From NCBI GenBank assembly GCA_035545535.1, contig DASZYF010000080.1:15744-79743 (forward strand): a stretch of DNA of 64,000 nucleotides, written 5' to 3'. The position numbers and the translations under genes are program-made. Below, one piece after another: positions 54,411 through 62,763 of this stretch. The notes below the pieces were generated by a model. It made no database searches. It was not told the origin of the DNA and saw only the letters and a program-made list of their open reading frames with translations. This DNA is from DASZYF01 sp035545535. GTDB lineage: Bacteria > Actinomycetota > Actinomycetes > Mycobacteriales > CAJCIY01. Position 1 is the first letter of the stretch, and the number at the start of each line of letters is the position of its first letter.

Positions 54411-55592
54411 GTGAGCACGGAGCTGCTCGAGAGGCGGGCGGTGATCTCCGGCGTCGGGCAGTCGACCATCGGGCGCCAGGTCGACCGCTCCGGCTTCCAG
54501 CTGACCCTCGACGCCATCCATGCCGCGGTCGCCGACGCGGGCCTGACGATCGACGACATCGACGGGCTCGCGATGTTCCCCGGCGGCGGCACGGCGAACC
54601 TGCCCGGCTACGCGAACGGCAACCTCTACGAGGTCCAGGACGCGCTGCGCATCACCACCAGCTGGCGGCTCGGCCAGGTGGAGGGGATGTCGCTCCCGTT
54701 CTACGCGCCGGCGATGGCCGTCGCGACCGGGCAGGCGAAGCACGTCGTCATCTGGCGCACCGTGAAGGAGGGCAGCGCCGCGCGCAACGCCGGCGGCCGC
54801 CCCGCGTACGGCTCGACGAAGAGGTACGCGGAGGGCCCGCTCGCGTGGCTGCTGCCCGTGGGGATGCTGTCGCCGGTGGTGCAGATCGCGCCGTACGCCG
54901 CGCGCTACCTGCACGAGTTCGGCGCGACGCGCGAGCAGCTCGGCTGGATCCCCGTCACGCAGCGGGCGCACGCGGCGCTCAACCCGGACGCGGTCTACCG
55001 CACGCCGATGACGATGGACGACTACCTCGGCGGCCGCATGATCTCGACGCCCATCTCGCTCTACGACTGCGACGTCCCGTGCGACGGCGCCACCGCGATC
55101 GTCGTCTCGACCGCCGATGCCGCGCCGGACCTGCGCGCACCGGTGCGCATCGAGGCGATGGCCGGCGTGATCGACGGCCGCCCGTCGTGGGAGCAGTGGC
55201 AGGACATGACGCGCGTCGGGCATGCGACCGCGAACGCGATGTGGGCGCGCACCGACCTCAAGCCCGCCGACGTCCGCTGCGCGCAGCTGTACGACGGGTT
55301 CACGATCGAGGTCGTGTGGTGGCTCGAAGCGATGGGCTTCTGCGGCGTGGGCGAAGCCGCGGCGTTCGTCGACGGCGGCACCCGCATCAGCCTCGGCGGC
55401 GAGCTGCCGCTGAACACGTGGGGCGGCCAGCTGTCCGGCGGCCGCCTGCACGCCTCGTTCGGCCACACCGCGGAGGCGGTGCGACAGGTGCGCGGCGAGT
55501 GCGGTGAACGGCAGGTGCCGGGCGCCGACGTCGTCGCGATCACGAACGTCGGCGGGTACGAGGCCGGCGCGGCCTTGCTGACGCGCTACTAA
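54411..55592 (+). CDS. Thiolase-like protein, probable Ltp2-type retro-aldolase
   Basis: 393 residues. RAVISGVGQSTIGRQVDRSGFQLTLDAIHAAVADAGLTIDDIDG opens the fold. Where thiolases have the nucleophilic Cys, this chain reads GQVEGMSLPFYAPAMAV, without Cys. RCAQLYDGFTIEVVWWLEAMGF puts a Tyr at residue 294, the position where Tyr is reported as catalytic in steroid-aldolase Ltp2, as I recall. LNTWGGQLSGGRLHASFGHTAEAVRQVRGECGERQ is the SCP2-thiolase ending. So C-C cleavage by retro-aldol rather than thiolysis is likely. Paired with the DUF35 gene just upstream. Confidence 0.85.
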   Translation: MSTELLERRAVISGVGQSTIGRQVDRSGFQLTLDAIHAAVADAGLTIDDIDGLAMFPGGGTANLPGYANGNLYEVQDALRITTSWRLGQVEGMSLPFYAPAMAVATGQAKHVVIWRTVKEGSAARNAGGRPAYGSTKRYAEGPLAWLLPVGMLSPVVQIAPYAARYLHEFGATREQLGWIPVTQRAHAALNPDAVYRTPMTMDDYLGGRMISTPISLYDCDVPCDGATAIVVSTADAAPDLRAPVRIEAMAGVIDGRPSWEQWQDMTRVGHATANAMWARTDLKPADVRCAQLYDGFTIEVVWWLEAMGFCGVGEAAAFVDGGTRISLGGELPLNTWGGQLSGGRLHASFGHTAEAVRQVRGECGERQVPGADVVAITNVGGYEAGAALLTRY

Positions 55593-55605
55593 GAGGAGAA
55601 GACAG

Positions 55606-56445
55606 ATGGTGGGACGGCGCGGGCGCGTCGAGGGCAAGGTCGCGATCGTCACCGGCGCGGGCTCGACGCCCGGAGACGGGATCGGCACCGGCAAGGCGAG
55701 CGCGGTCGTCCTCGCCCGTGAGGGCGCGAAGGTGCTGCTCGTCGACCTGCACCCGGACCGGGCCGAGCTCACGAAGCAGATGATCGACGAGGAGGGCGGC
55801 ACCGCGGAGATCTTCGCCGCCGACTGCACGAAGTCCGATCAGTGCGCGGCGATGGTGCAGGCGGCGGTCGACGCGTGGGGCACGGTCGACATCCTCGTCA
55901 ACAACATCGGCCTCGCATCGCTGGGCACCGTGGTCGACACGACCGAGGAGGCGTGGGACCGCGCGCTCGACATCAACCTGCGCACGGTCTTCCTCGCGAG
56001 CAAGCATGCGGTGCCGGTGATGGCGGCGCAGAAGAGCGGCGCGATCGTCAACGTGTGCTCGATCTCCGCGCTGCGCGGCGACGGCACGCTCGCCTACTCC
56101 GCGGCCAAGGGCGGCATGCTCGCCATGACGATCGACATGGCGTACTCCCACGGCCTCGACGGCATCCGCGTCAACGCGGTCGCCCCCGGGCACATCACCA
56201 CGCCGATGGTGAACTCGGTGCAGCAGGCCGGGCCGATGGCGGAGTTCAACGCCCAGATGCGCCGGACGGCGGGGCTGCTCGGCACCCCGGGCGACGGGTG
56301 GGACGTCGGCTGGTCGGTGGCGTTCCTCGCCAGCGACGAGGCCCGGTGGATCACCGGCGCGTGCCTGCCGGTCGATTCGGGTGTGCTCTCGGTGACGCCG
56401 CTGATGATGGGCGCGCGCCTGCGCGCGATCCCCGCGCCTAGCTGA
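55606..56445 (+). CDS. Short-chain dehydrogenase/reductase (FabG-like)
   Basis: 279 residues. KVAIVTGAGSTPGDGIGTGKASAVVLAREGAKVLLVDL is the NAD motif with a GDGIGTG insertion. VDILVNNIGLASLG replaces NNAG. VNVCSISALRGDGTLAYSAAKGGMLAMTIDMA gives Ser, Tyr and Lys. VAPGHITTPM and DEARWITGACLPVDSG end it. It oxidises a beta-hydroxyacyl-CoA or ring alcohol. ATG 55606 has GAGGAGAAG upstream. Its 3' end overlaps the convergent amidohydrolase by eight bases. Confidence 0.95.
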   Translation: MVGRRGRVEGKVAIVTGAGSTPGDGIGTGKASAVVLAREGAKVLLVDLHPDRAELTKQMIDEEGGTAEIFAADCTKSDQCAAMVQAAVDAWGTVDILVNNIGLASLGTVVDTTEEAWDRALDINLRTVFLASKHAVPVMAAQKSGAIVNVCSISALRGDGTLAYSAAKGGMLAMTIDMAYSHGLDGIRVNAVAPGHITTPMVNSVQQAGPMAEFNAQMRRTAGLLGTPGDGWDVGWSVAFLASDEARWITGACLPVDSGVLSVTPLMMGARLRAIPAPS

Positions 56446-57643
56446 TCGCGGGCCAGTCGGGGCCGGTCGGCAGCGGCTGGCGGAACAGCTTCGCCGCGTT
56501 GCCGCCGGCGATCATCCGCGCCTCGTGGTCGGGGATGCCGGCGAACCGCTTGCGCAGGAGGTCCTGCGAGGCGGGCCACGTCGAGTCGGCGTGCGGGTAG
56601 TCGGTCTCGAACAGGATGTGGTCGATGCCGATCATGTGCCGCTGGTCGAGCGTGCCGGGGTCGTCGAGCATGCAGAAGTAGAAGTTGCGGCGCAGCGCCT
56701 CGCTGGGCGTGACGTCGTAGCTCCACGGCGCGGCACCGGCGCCCGAGTGCTCGGTGACGTAGTCGAGCCGGTTGATCGCCATCGGCACCCAGCCGATGCC
56801 TCCCTCGGACAGCGCGATCTTCAGGTCGGGGTACAGCGCGGGGATGCCGGCCCACACCCAGTCGATGGCCGCGCAGAACGCCGTCGCGGGGAACATCGAC
56901 GTCTGCGTGTTGAGCCCGTTGCCCGGTGAGCCCTGCAGCACGAAGCCGCTGGCGCCGCAGTGCAGCGAGATGACGGTGTTCGTCTCCTCGCACGCCTTGA
57001 AGAACGGCTCCCAGTGCTTGTGGTTGGTGATGGTCGGCAGCTTGAGCAGGTGCGGGGACTCGAGGAACGAGACCGAGGTGAAGCCGCGCTCGGCGTTGCG
57101 GCGCACCTCGTCACCGGCGAGCTTCGGGTCCTTGAGCCACGGCAGCTGCATCGGGATGAAGCGCTCGGGGTACGCGCCGTGCCACTCCTCGAGCAGCCAG
57201 TCGTTCCACGCGCGGATGGCCGCGAGGCCGACCTCTTCGTCGGTGTTCATCGACAGCACGCGGCCGGTGAAGCCCCATGCGCCGGAAGGGAAGCAGAGCG
57301 ACGCCCAGATGCCGTCGAGGTCCATGTCCTTGACGCGCGCGTGCACGTCCCACGCCGCGCGGCGCATCTCGTCGAAGTTCAGCGGATCCATCGTCCACTG
57401 CTCCTTCGGCCGGCCGGCGACGACGCTCATGCCGTTGTCCCGGTAGAGGCGGTCGCGGTACAGCCAGGCCTCGCTGCCGTCGGGCGCGGTGATGATCTGC
57501 GGCGCGTAGGGGCGCAGCCGCTCCGGGAAGCGGCTGGTGAAGACGTCGGGCGGCTCGGTCAGGTGGTCGTCGACCGAGATGATCGAGAAGCTCCGCTCCT
57601 GCGGCTCCGGGTCGGGGAGCAGCTCCCACCGGGGTCGTGCCAC
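56438..57643 (-). CDS. Amidohydrolase family protein
   Basis: 401 residues from GTG 57643 with GAGGAGG upstream; the frame is open to 57682, but that part lies in the operator. SFSIISVDDHLTEPPDVFTSRFPERLRPY is the N-terminal metal motif (DDH). NTVISLHCGASGFVLQGSPGNGLNTQ, LYPDLKIALSEGGIGWVPMAINRLDYV and HILFETDYPHADSTWPASQ (metal Asp) are the blocks. The ETDYPHADS variant is a separate subgroup from the 44164 and 48262 proteins. Likely hydrolysis or decarboxylation of a catabolic intermediate. Confidence 0.92.
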   Translation of the reverse strand: MARPRWELLPDPEPQERSFSIISVDDHLTEPPDVFTSRFPERLRPYAPQIITAPDGSEAWLYRDRLYRDNGMSVVAGRPKEQWTMDPLNFDEMRRAAWDVHARVKDMDLDGIWASLCFPSGAWGFTGRVLSMNTDEEVGLAAIRAWNDWLLEEWHGAYPERFIPMQLPWLKDPKLAGDEVRRNAERGFTSVSFLESPHLLKLPTITNHKHWEPFFKACEETNTVISLHCGASGFVLQGSPGNGLNTQTSMFPATAFCAAIDWVWAGIPALYPDLKIALSEGGIGWVPMAINRLDYVTEHSGAGAAPWSYDVTPSEALRRNFYFCMLDDPGTLDQRHMIGIDHILFETDYPHADSTWPASQDLLRKRFAGIPDHEARMIAGGNAAKLFRQPLPTGPDWPAIS

Positions 57644-57671
57644 TGCCCGCCTCCTCGCCGAGGTCAGCTCA

Positions 57672-57736
57672 TAAGTGAGCAACCACTCATCAGGCTACCA
57701 TCGCGGCCCGGCGCCGAGTCGCCCGGCACCTAGCCT
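57672..57736. promoter_or_regulatory. Operator-like motif, site 3, in a divergent promoter
   Basis: TAAGTGAGCAACCACTCAT at 57672-57690. Directly after it on the minus strand comes TATGAG, a -10 for the amidohydrolase gene. TAGCCT at 57731-57736 is the -10 of the leaderless LLM gene (six bases before GTG 57743). One operator could therefore control both. Confidence 0.7.
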
Positions 57737-57742
57737 GTGCCC

Positions 57743-58720
57743 GTGGCGGTGTCGATGGCGATGGTGCGGTTCGATCTGCGGCGGGCGCCGTTCTCCCCCG
57801 TGACGGAGGCGGAGCAGTACGCGACCTGCCTGGAGATGTCGCGGTGGGCGGACGAGCACGGGTTCACGGCCGTCGGGCTGTCCGAGCACCACGGCGTCGA
57901 CTTCGTGTCGGCACCGACGACGCTCGCGGGGCTCATCCTCGGCGCGACGAAGAACGTGCGCGTGATGGTGAACGCGCTGCTCATCACGCTGCACGACCCG
58001 GTGCGCCTGGCCGAGCAGGCGGCGACGCTCGACGTGACGAGCGGCGGCCGCTTCTCCTTCGTCGCCGGCCTCGGCTACCGGCCCGAGGAGTTCGCCATGG
58101 CCGGCGTGGACCAGAAGCGCCGCGGGGCGATCGCGGAGGAGCTCATCCAGGTCGTGCGGCAGGCGTGGACCGGGGAGCCGTTCGAGTGGCAGGGCCGCAC
58201 GATCGTCGCCCGCCCGACGCCGAAGAGCCCGCCGGAGCTCATCATGTGGGCCGGCGGATCGGTGCGGAAGTCCGCCGAGCGGGCCGCGCGGCTGCGCATG
58301 CCGTTCTTCACGATGTCGACCGATCCTGCGATCGGCGACATCTACCGCGAGGAGTGCGCGAAGGTCGGTTACAAGCACGGCTTCTTCCTCGCACCGAGCG
58401 GGCCGCTGTTCCTGCACGTCGCCGAGGACCCGGAGAAGGCGTGGGCCCAGATCGCGCCCTACGCCGTGTACGACGTCGTGTCGTACAACGAGTGGCAACC
58501 CGGCGACCACGACAACGTCGCCGCATCGTCGGCCGCGACCGCGGACGAGCTGCGTGCCTCGGGCATGTGGAAGGTCGTGACGCCCGAGGAGTGCGTGGAG
58601 CTCGCGCGGGCAAGCGGCTCGGTCGCGCTGCATCCGCTCATGGGCGGCATGCCGCCTGAGCTCGGGTGGAGCAGCCTGCAGCTCTACGTCGACAAGGTCC
58701 TGCCGCAGCTGGCCTCGTGA
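57743..58720 (+). CDS. LLM-class oxidoreductase (bacterial luciferase-like)
   Basis: 325 residues. VRFDLRRAPFSPVTEAEQYATCLEMSRWADEHGFTAVGLSEHHG is the LLM start, with the EHH motif. AGLILGATKNVRVMVNALLITLHDPVRLAEQAATLDVTSGGRFSFVAGLGYRPEEFAMAG and ELIMWAGGSVRKSAERAARLRMPFFTMS follow. F420 or FMN could be the cofactor. GTG 57743 follows TAGCCT by six bases (leaderless); ATG 57755 is the alternative. Its last four bases overlap the methyltransferase start. Confidence 0.92.
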   Translation: MAVSMAMVRFDLRRAPFSPVTEAEQYATCLEMSRWADEHGFTAVGLSEHHGVDFVSAPTTLAGLILGATKNVRVMVNALLITLHDPVRLAEQAATLDVTSGGRFSFVAGLGYRPEEFAMAGVDQKRRGAIAEELIQVVRQAWTGEPFEWQGRTIVARPTPKSPPELIMWAGGSVRKSAERAARLRMPFFTMSTDPAIGDIYREECAKVGYKHGFFLAPSGPLFLHVAEDPEKAWAQIAPYAVYDVVSYNEWQPGDHDNVAASSAATADELRASGMWKVVTPEECVELARASGSVALHPLMGGMPPELGWSSLQLYVDKVLPQLAS

Positions 58721-59583
58721 GGGGCGGGCTGCGCACCGCGCACCTGTGGTCCCGCGACCGGCGGTGCCGGCCGTGGTGCGGCGCGCTCCTGCGTTCGGCC
58801 GTCGACCTCTACGAGTGGGGCCGTGACCTGCCCTGCGGGGCGTGGTGCAACGTGTGCGGCTGGCGCGGCGTGCAGTTCCGCGGATCACCCCACAGCGAGT
58901 CGGCCTACTGCCCGTCGTGCCGCTCGGTGGCTCGCGACCGGTTCCTGGTGTGGTGCTGGACGAACCGCCGCCCCTACCGCCGTGCTGATGAGGTGCTCGA
59001 GACCAGTCCTCGGTTGCGCGGGCGCTACCGCTCGCGCATGGCGCGCGTCGTGCGTTACCGCGCGAGCGACTTCGACCAGCGTGGCCACGCTGCCGATCTG
59101 ACGATCGACCTGCAAGGCATCGACCTGCCCGACGCGTCGCTCGATGTGGTGATGACCGCACACACGCTCGAGCACGTCGAGGACCCGGCGAAGGCGCTGG
59201 CCGAGCTGCACCGCGTCGTGCGTCCCGGCGGGGTCGTGTTCCTCATGGTCCCGATGGCGCAGGGACGCACCCGGCGCCCGGCCGGCGAGGAGCACCACGA
59301 CGACGACACCCTCGTGCGCTGGCGGTTCGGCTGGGACCTGGCCGACCTACTCGACGCGGCCGGCTTCCGGTCCAGCGCGCTCGTGACGCAGGACCTCGCC
59401 GATCGCGTCGCGACCAACCACGGCTGGGGCTACGTCGGACCTGACGCCGACAGCGATGACCTGTTGCGTGGCGCGGCGGGCTACGAGCACCGGATGCAGG
59501 TGGTGCTGGACGGCGAGACGACATCAGCGCTCGCGTGCCAGCCGAGCTTCCAGTTCGTCATCTGGGAGGCCCGCCGACCCTGA
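58717..59583 (+). CDS. SAM-dependent methyltransferase with N-terminal Cys-rich segment
   Basis: 288 residues from GTG 58717. An N-terminal cluster CGAWCNVCGWRG and YCPSCRSVARD carries six cysteines that could hold zinc. The Methyltransf_11-type core follows, IDLQGIDLPDASLDVVMTAHTLEHVEDPAKALAELHRVVRPGGVVFLMVPMAQG, with the acidic post-I loop and motif; the glycine-rich motif I is shortened. An acidic HHDDDT and FGWDLADLLDAAGF end the domain. The target may be small molecule or lipid. It is coupled (four-base overlap) to the LLM gene. Confidence 0.88.
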   Translation: MRGGLRTAHLWSRDRRCRPWCGALLRSAVDLYEWGRDLPCGAWCNVCGWRGVQFRGSPHSESAYCPSCRSVARDRFLVWCWTNRRPYRRADEVLETSPRLRGRYRSRMARVVRYRASDFDQRGHAADLTIDLQGIDLPDASLDVVMTAHTLEHVEDPAKALAELHRVVRPGGVVFLMVPMAQGRTRRPAGEEHHDDDTLVRWRFGWDLADLLDAAGFRSSALVTQDLADRVATNHGWGYVGPDADSDDLLRGAAGYEHRMQVVLDGETTSALACQPSFQFVIWEARRP

Positions 59584-59612
59584 CCGAGCCAGTGCAGCGA
59601 CGGCGCGGCCCG

Positions 59613-60692
59613 TCACCGAGGCGATAGAGCTTCCCTAGCTTCCAGGGTCGCGAGCGCGTCGCGCGTGTCGAGGTCGACGAACGCCGTGGCGAAGCGCTCG
59701 ACGAGAGCCCGAGAGACCTCCGGGCTCTGGTAGCCGTCGACACCCAGCGTCGAGAGCCAGATGGCGAGGCCGTAGGCCGCCGAAGCGCGGTACCAGAGCC
59801 ACGCCTCGTCGCGCCCGATGTCGGTGCCAAGCGTGGCAACGTAGGCATCGACCGCCCCGCGTTCGGACGCGCGCCGGTCCGCGATCGTCACCGCACCTTG
59901 GAAGAAGTGCCCGACGTCCTGCGACCAGTTGCCCCGCCGGGCCACCTGCCAGTCGAGGAAGCCGACCTCGTCGCCCGGCAGCACGTAGGTGTTGCCGACG
60001 TGGGTGTCGGCGTGCAGCAATGTCACCGGATCGCGGTCGAGCAGGTCGACGTACCGGGCCCAGAGGTCGACGATCTCGTCGCCGGACAGCTTCGTGATCC
60101 CCGGCGGGAGGAGATCCGCCGCCCGGTGCATGCCGGTCGGCACGCGCAGCCGCAGCCCGAGCTGGAAGCCCTCGGTCGGTTCCCACGTCTGCACCCACGC
60201 GAGCTCGGGTTCGCTCTCCGCGGTGAAGCCCCAGTACCGGCGGTGCAGGCGCGCGAGCCCGCGGAGCCCGTTCGTCGCCTGCGCCACGGACATCGGCCGC
60301 GTCGCGTCCCGCGGGTCGGCGCCCCGGCGCGTCACGTCCTCCATGACGACGAGCCAGTCGAGGCCGGGCTCGTCGATGAGCACCGCGTAGGGCTGCGGAT
60401 GGTCGACCGGCAGCAGCAGCCCCGACGCGGCGAGACGCGGCTCGTTGAAGAGGTTCCCGTTGCGCGCGTGCACCTCACGGTGGGCGCCCTCGGCCTTGAG
60501 GAACACGACCTCGGGACCGGACCCCGCGGCGTAGGTGAGTGCCGCGCCCGCACGCCGGTTGCTCCCGTCGCTGCGGTGCAGCAGCGAGAACGACGCCACC
60601 TCGATCGCCGGGTCCACCTGGGCCAGCACCGCGGTGAACCACGCGGTCGTCAGGTCGTCCCACGTCGCCGGGATGCCCGGCGGGCCGCTCAC
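59613..60692 (-). CDS. Aminoglycoside-phosphotransferase-like kinase
   Basis: 359 residues. SFSLLHRSDGSNRRAGAALTY and VVFLKAEG (Lys) form the N-lobe. VTLLHADTHVGNTYVLPG is the HxDxxxxN catalytic loop and VGFLDWQVARRGNWSQDVGHFFQGAVTI the metal-binding Asp motif. It belongs to the APH/EcKinase branch of lipid-degrading actinobacteria. Together with the protein of 31355 it may phosphorylate a hydroxy acyl substrate. Its GTG 60692 overlaps the D-aminoacylase stop by four bases. Confidence 0.9.
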   Translation of the reverse strand: MSGPPGIPATWDDLTTAWFTAVLAQVDPAIEVASFSLLHRSDGSNRRAGAALTYAAGSGPEVVFLKAEGAHREVHARNGNLFNEPRLAASGLLLPVDHPQPYAVLIDEPGLDWLVVMEDVTRRGADPRDATRPMSVAQATNGLRGLARLHRRYWGFTAESEPELAWVQTWEPTEGFQLGLRLRVPTGMHRAADLLPPGITKLSGDEIVDLWARYVDLLDRDPVTLLHADTHVGNTYVLPGDEVGFLDWQVARRGNWSQDVGHFFQGAVTIADRRASERGAVDAYVATLGTDIGRDEAWLWYRASAAYGLAIWLSTLGVDGYQSPEVSRALVERFATAFVDLDTRDALATLEAREALSPR

Positions 60693-62344
60693 GCGCGCAG
60701 GAGAACGCCGGGCGCGACGCCCGCGACCTCTTCACCGTCGCGGCGGGTCTGCGTGCCGTTGACCCACACGTGCTCAACCCCGGTGCTCCTGACGATCAGG
60801 CGGTCGGCGCCACCGGGGAAGTCGTAGGCGCGCTCGACCGGCGTGGTGCCGACGGTGTCGGGATCGAACGCGACGAGGTCGGCGAAGAAGCCCTCCTGCA
60901 CGAGCCCGCGCTCGGGGATGCGGAACGCCTGGTGCGGGTGGCCGGTGAGGCGCCACACGGCCTGTTCGAGCGGGATGGCCTTGCGCTCGCGCACCCAGTG
61001 GCCGAGCAGGTGCGTGGAGAAGCACGCGTCGCACAGCTGGCTCGCGTGCGCGCCCGCGTCGGACAGGCCGAGCAGCGTGCGCTCGTCGGCGAGCAGCTCA
61101 CCGATCTCGTCGTCCCCGTCGTTCTCGAGCACGACGCGGAAGCGGGTGTTGGTGAGGTCGTCGCCGTCGGAGAGCGCGAGGTCGAGCATGAGGTCGAACG
61201 GGTTGGTGCCGCGCTGCTCGGCGAGGGTCGCGAGCGGGATGCCGACCGCGTCGTGGTGCGTCGTCGTCTCCTCGACGTCCATCTTCGCCCAGCGGTTGGT
61301 CCGGTTCCAGGCCTCGAGCGTCGTCGGGCGCGCACGGTCGCGCCACGCGGGATCGGCGAGCAGGGCGGCGCGTTGATCGCGGGGGGTGGCGAGCACTTCC
61401 TTCCACTCGTCGATCTCGCCGAGCGTCGCCGGGTCAGCCAGCGTGATCTGCATGACGATCGGCCGGCACGCGATCTGCGGGTAGACCTCGCCGGGGAGGG
61501 CGGCGCCGCGCTCGACCGTGCGCAGGGCCGCGCCCGGCTTGTCGGCGCGCGCGACGAGCGCGGTCCACGTGACGGGGATGTCGAACCGCACGGCGAGCTC
61601 GGAGAACTGGTCGACGAACAGGCCGGGGCCGATGGAGACCTGCAGCACGCCCTTGCCGGCTTCGTTCATCACCTCGGCGACGGCGTAGACCTCGTCGAGC
61701 TCGGCGAAGCGGCTCGGCACCGGCCGGCCGTAGGCGCCCTGGTGCGCGGGCTGCTTGGACGTGGAGAAGCCGATGGCTCCGGCGTCGAGCGCCTCGCGCA
61801 CGAGCTCCCGCATGCGCGCGAGCTCGTCCTCCGTGGCCGCGCGCTCCTCACCGCCGGTGACGAACAGCCGCAGCGGCGAGTGGCCGAGGAACGCGCCGAC
61901 GTTGAGCCGCTTCGCTCGCTTGTCGATCGCGTCGAGGTACTGCGGGAAGGTCTCGAAGCACCAGTCGATGCCGGCGTTGAGCGCGTCCATCGACATGCCC
62001 TCGACGTTCTCGAGCAGCCGGACGATGAGGTCGCGATGCTCGGGCTTCGTCGGCGCCATGCCGAACCCGCAGTTGCCCATGACGACGCTGGTGACGCCGT
62101 GCCAGCTCGACGGGGTGAGATCGCCGTCCCAGAGGATCTGCGCGTCGTAGTGCGTGTGGATGTCGATGAACCCGGGGGCGAGCGTGAGCCCGGTGAGATC
62201 GACGACCTCCGTATCCGCCGCGGGCGTGAGGGTGCCGGGCTCGGCCACCGCGGTGATGCGGTCGCCCGTGACCGCGACGTCGGCCGGTCGGCCGGGGCTG
62301 CCGGTCCCGTCGATGACGACGGCGCCCGTCAGCAGGAGGTCCAT
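60689..62344 (-). CDS. N-acyl-D-amino-acid deacylase-like amidohydrolase
   Basis: 551 residues. LAPGFIDIHTHYDAQILWDGDLTPSSWHGVTSVVMGNCGFG is the HxH metal start. STSKQPAHQGAYGRPVPSRFAELDEV, VGIPLATLAEQRGTNPFDLMLDLALSDGDDLTNTRF and LGLSDAGAHASQLCDACFSTHLL (metal Asp) are the D-aminoacylase/N-acyl-D-glutamate deacylase pattern. VAFDPDTVGTTPVERAYDFPGGADRLIVRSTGVEHVWVNG ends it. A lactam, amide or similar ring is a possible substrate. ATG 62344 follows TACGAT by seven bases, next to the operator at 62358. Confidence 0.93.
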   Translation of the reverse strand: MDLLLTGAVVIDGTGSPGRPADVAVTGDRITAVAEPGTLTPAADTEVVDLTGLTLAPGFIDIHTHYDAQILWDGDLTPSSWHGVTSVVMGNCGFGMAPTKPEHRDLIVRLLENVEGMSMDALNAGIDWCFETFPQYLDAIDKRAKRLNVGAFLGHSPLRLFVTGGEERAATEDELARMRELVREALDAGAIGFSTSKQPAHQGAYGRPVPSRFAELDEVYAVAEVMNEAGKGVLQVSIGPGLFVDQFSELAVRFDIPVTWTALVARADKPGAALRTVERGAALPGEVYPQIACRPIVMQITLADPATLGEIDEWKEVLATPRDQRAALLADPAWRDRARPTTLEAWNRTNRWAKMDVEETTTHHDAVGIPLATLAEQRGTNPFDLMLDLALSDGDDLTNTRFRVVLENDGDDEIGELLADERTLLGLSDAGAHASQLCDACFSTHLLGHWVRERKAIPLEQAVWRLTGHPHQAFRIPERGLVQEGFFADLVAFDPDTVGTTPVERAYDFPGGADRLIVRSTGVEHVWVNGTQTRRDGEEVAGVAPGVLLRA

Positions 62345-62351
62345 GCGCGCG

Positions 62352-62376
62352 ATCGTAGCGAGTGATCACTCACTTA
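62352..62376 (-). promoter_or_regulatory. Operator-like motif, site 4, abutting a leaderless promoter
   Basis: Minus strand 62376-62358 reads TAAGTGAGTGATCACTCGC and contains the perfect palindrome GAGTGATCACTC. It ends directly before TACGAT (62357-62352), the -10 of the deacylase gene. TAGCCT at 62395-62400 serves the divergent zinc-finger gene. Confidence 0.72.
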
Positions 62377-62406
62377 GGCCACCCGTCGACTGCCTAGCCT
62401 GAGGAT

Positions 62407-62733
62407 GTGGAGGCCGAGGAGCTGCGGGCGTTGCGGGCGGCGGCCGCCGACGAGATCGCCGCCCTGACCGCGGCCCGCGATGCGCTGATCGCCTCCAGCG
62501 AGGCCCTCGACGACGAGCACGACCCGGAGGGCGCGACCATCGCGTTCGAGCGCGAGCAGCTCGCCGCCCTGCGGGCCGCCGCCGAGCAGCGCGTCGCCGA
62601 CCTCGACGCCGCGCTCGACCGGCTGGCCGCCGGCACCTACGGCGTGTGCGAGGTCTGCGGCCGACCGATCGCGGCGGCCCGCCTCGAGGCCCTGCCCGCC
62701 GCCCGCCGCTGCATCACCTGCGCCGCCCGGTAG
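62407..62733 (+). CDS. TraR/DksA-type C4 zinc-finger protein
   Basis: 108 residues. A long Ala/Glu/Arg-rich helical region (coiled coil, about residues 1-75) precedes GTYGVCEVCGRPIAAARLEALPAARRCITCAAR, the C-x2-C-x17-C-x2-C zinc finger of DksA/TraR proteins. It probably binds RNA polymerase or acts as a small regulator; the two Asp at the coiled-coil tip of DksA are not obvious. GTG 62407 is six bases after TAGCCT, leaderless. Confidence 0.9.
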   Translation: MEAEELRALRAAAADEIAALTAARDALIASSEALDDEHDPEGATIAFEREQLAALRAAAEQRVADLDAALDRLAAGTYGVCEVCGRPIAAARLEALPAARRCITCAAR

Positions 62734-62763
62734 TCCCCGAAGTCGCAGGACGAGGATCGGTGG

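Noticed and set aside
62734..62763. CCGAAGTCG word as a further copy of the hairpin family
   Set aside because: No complementary arm follows; single half-site in a 30-base gap.
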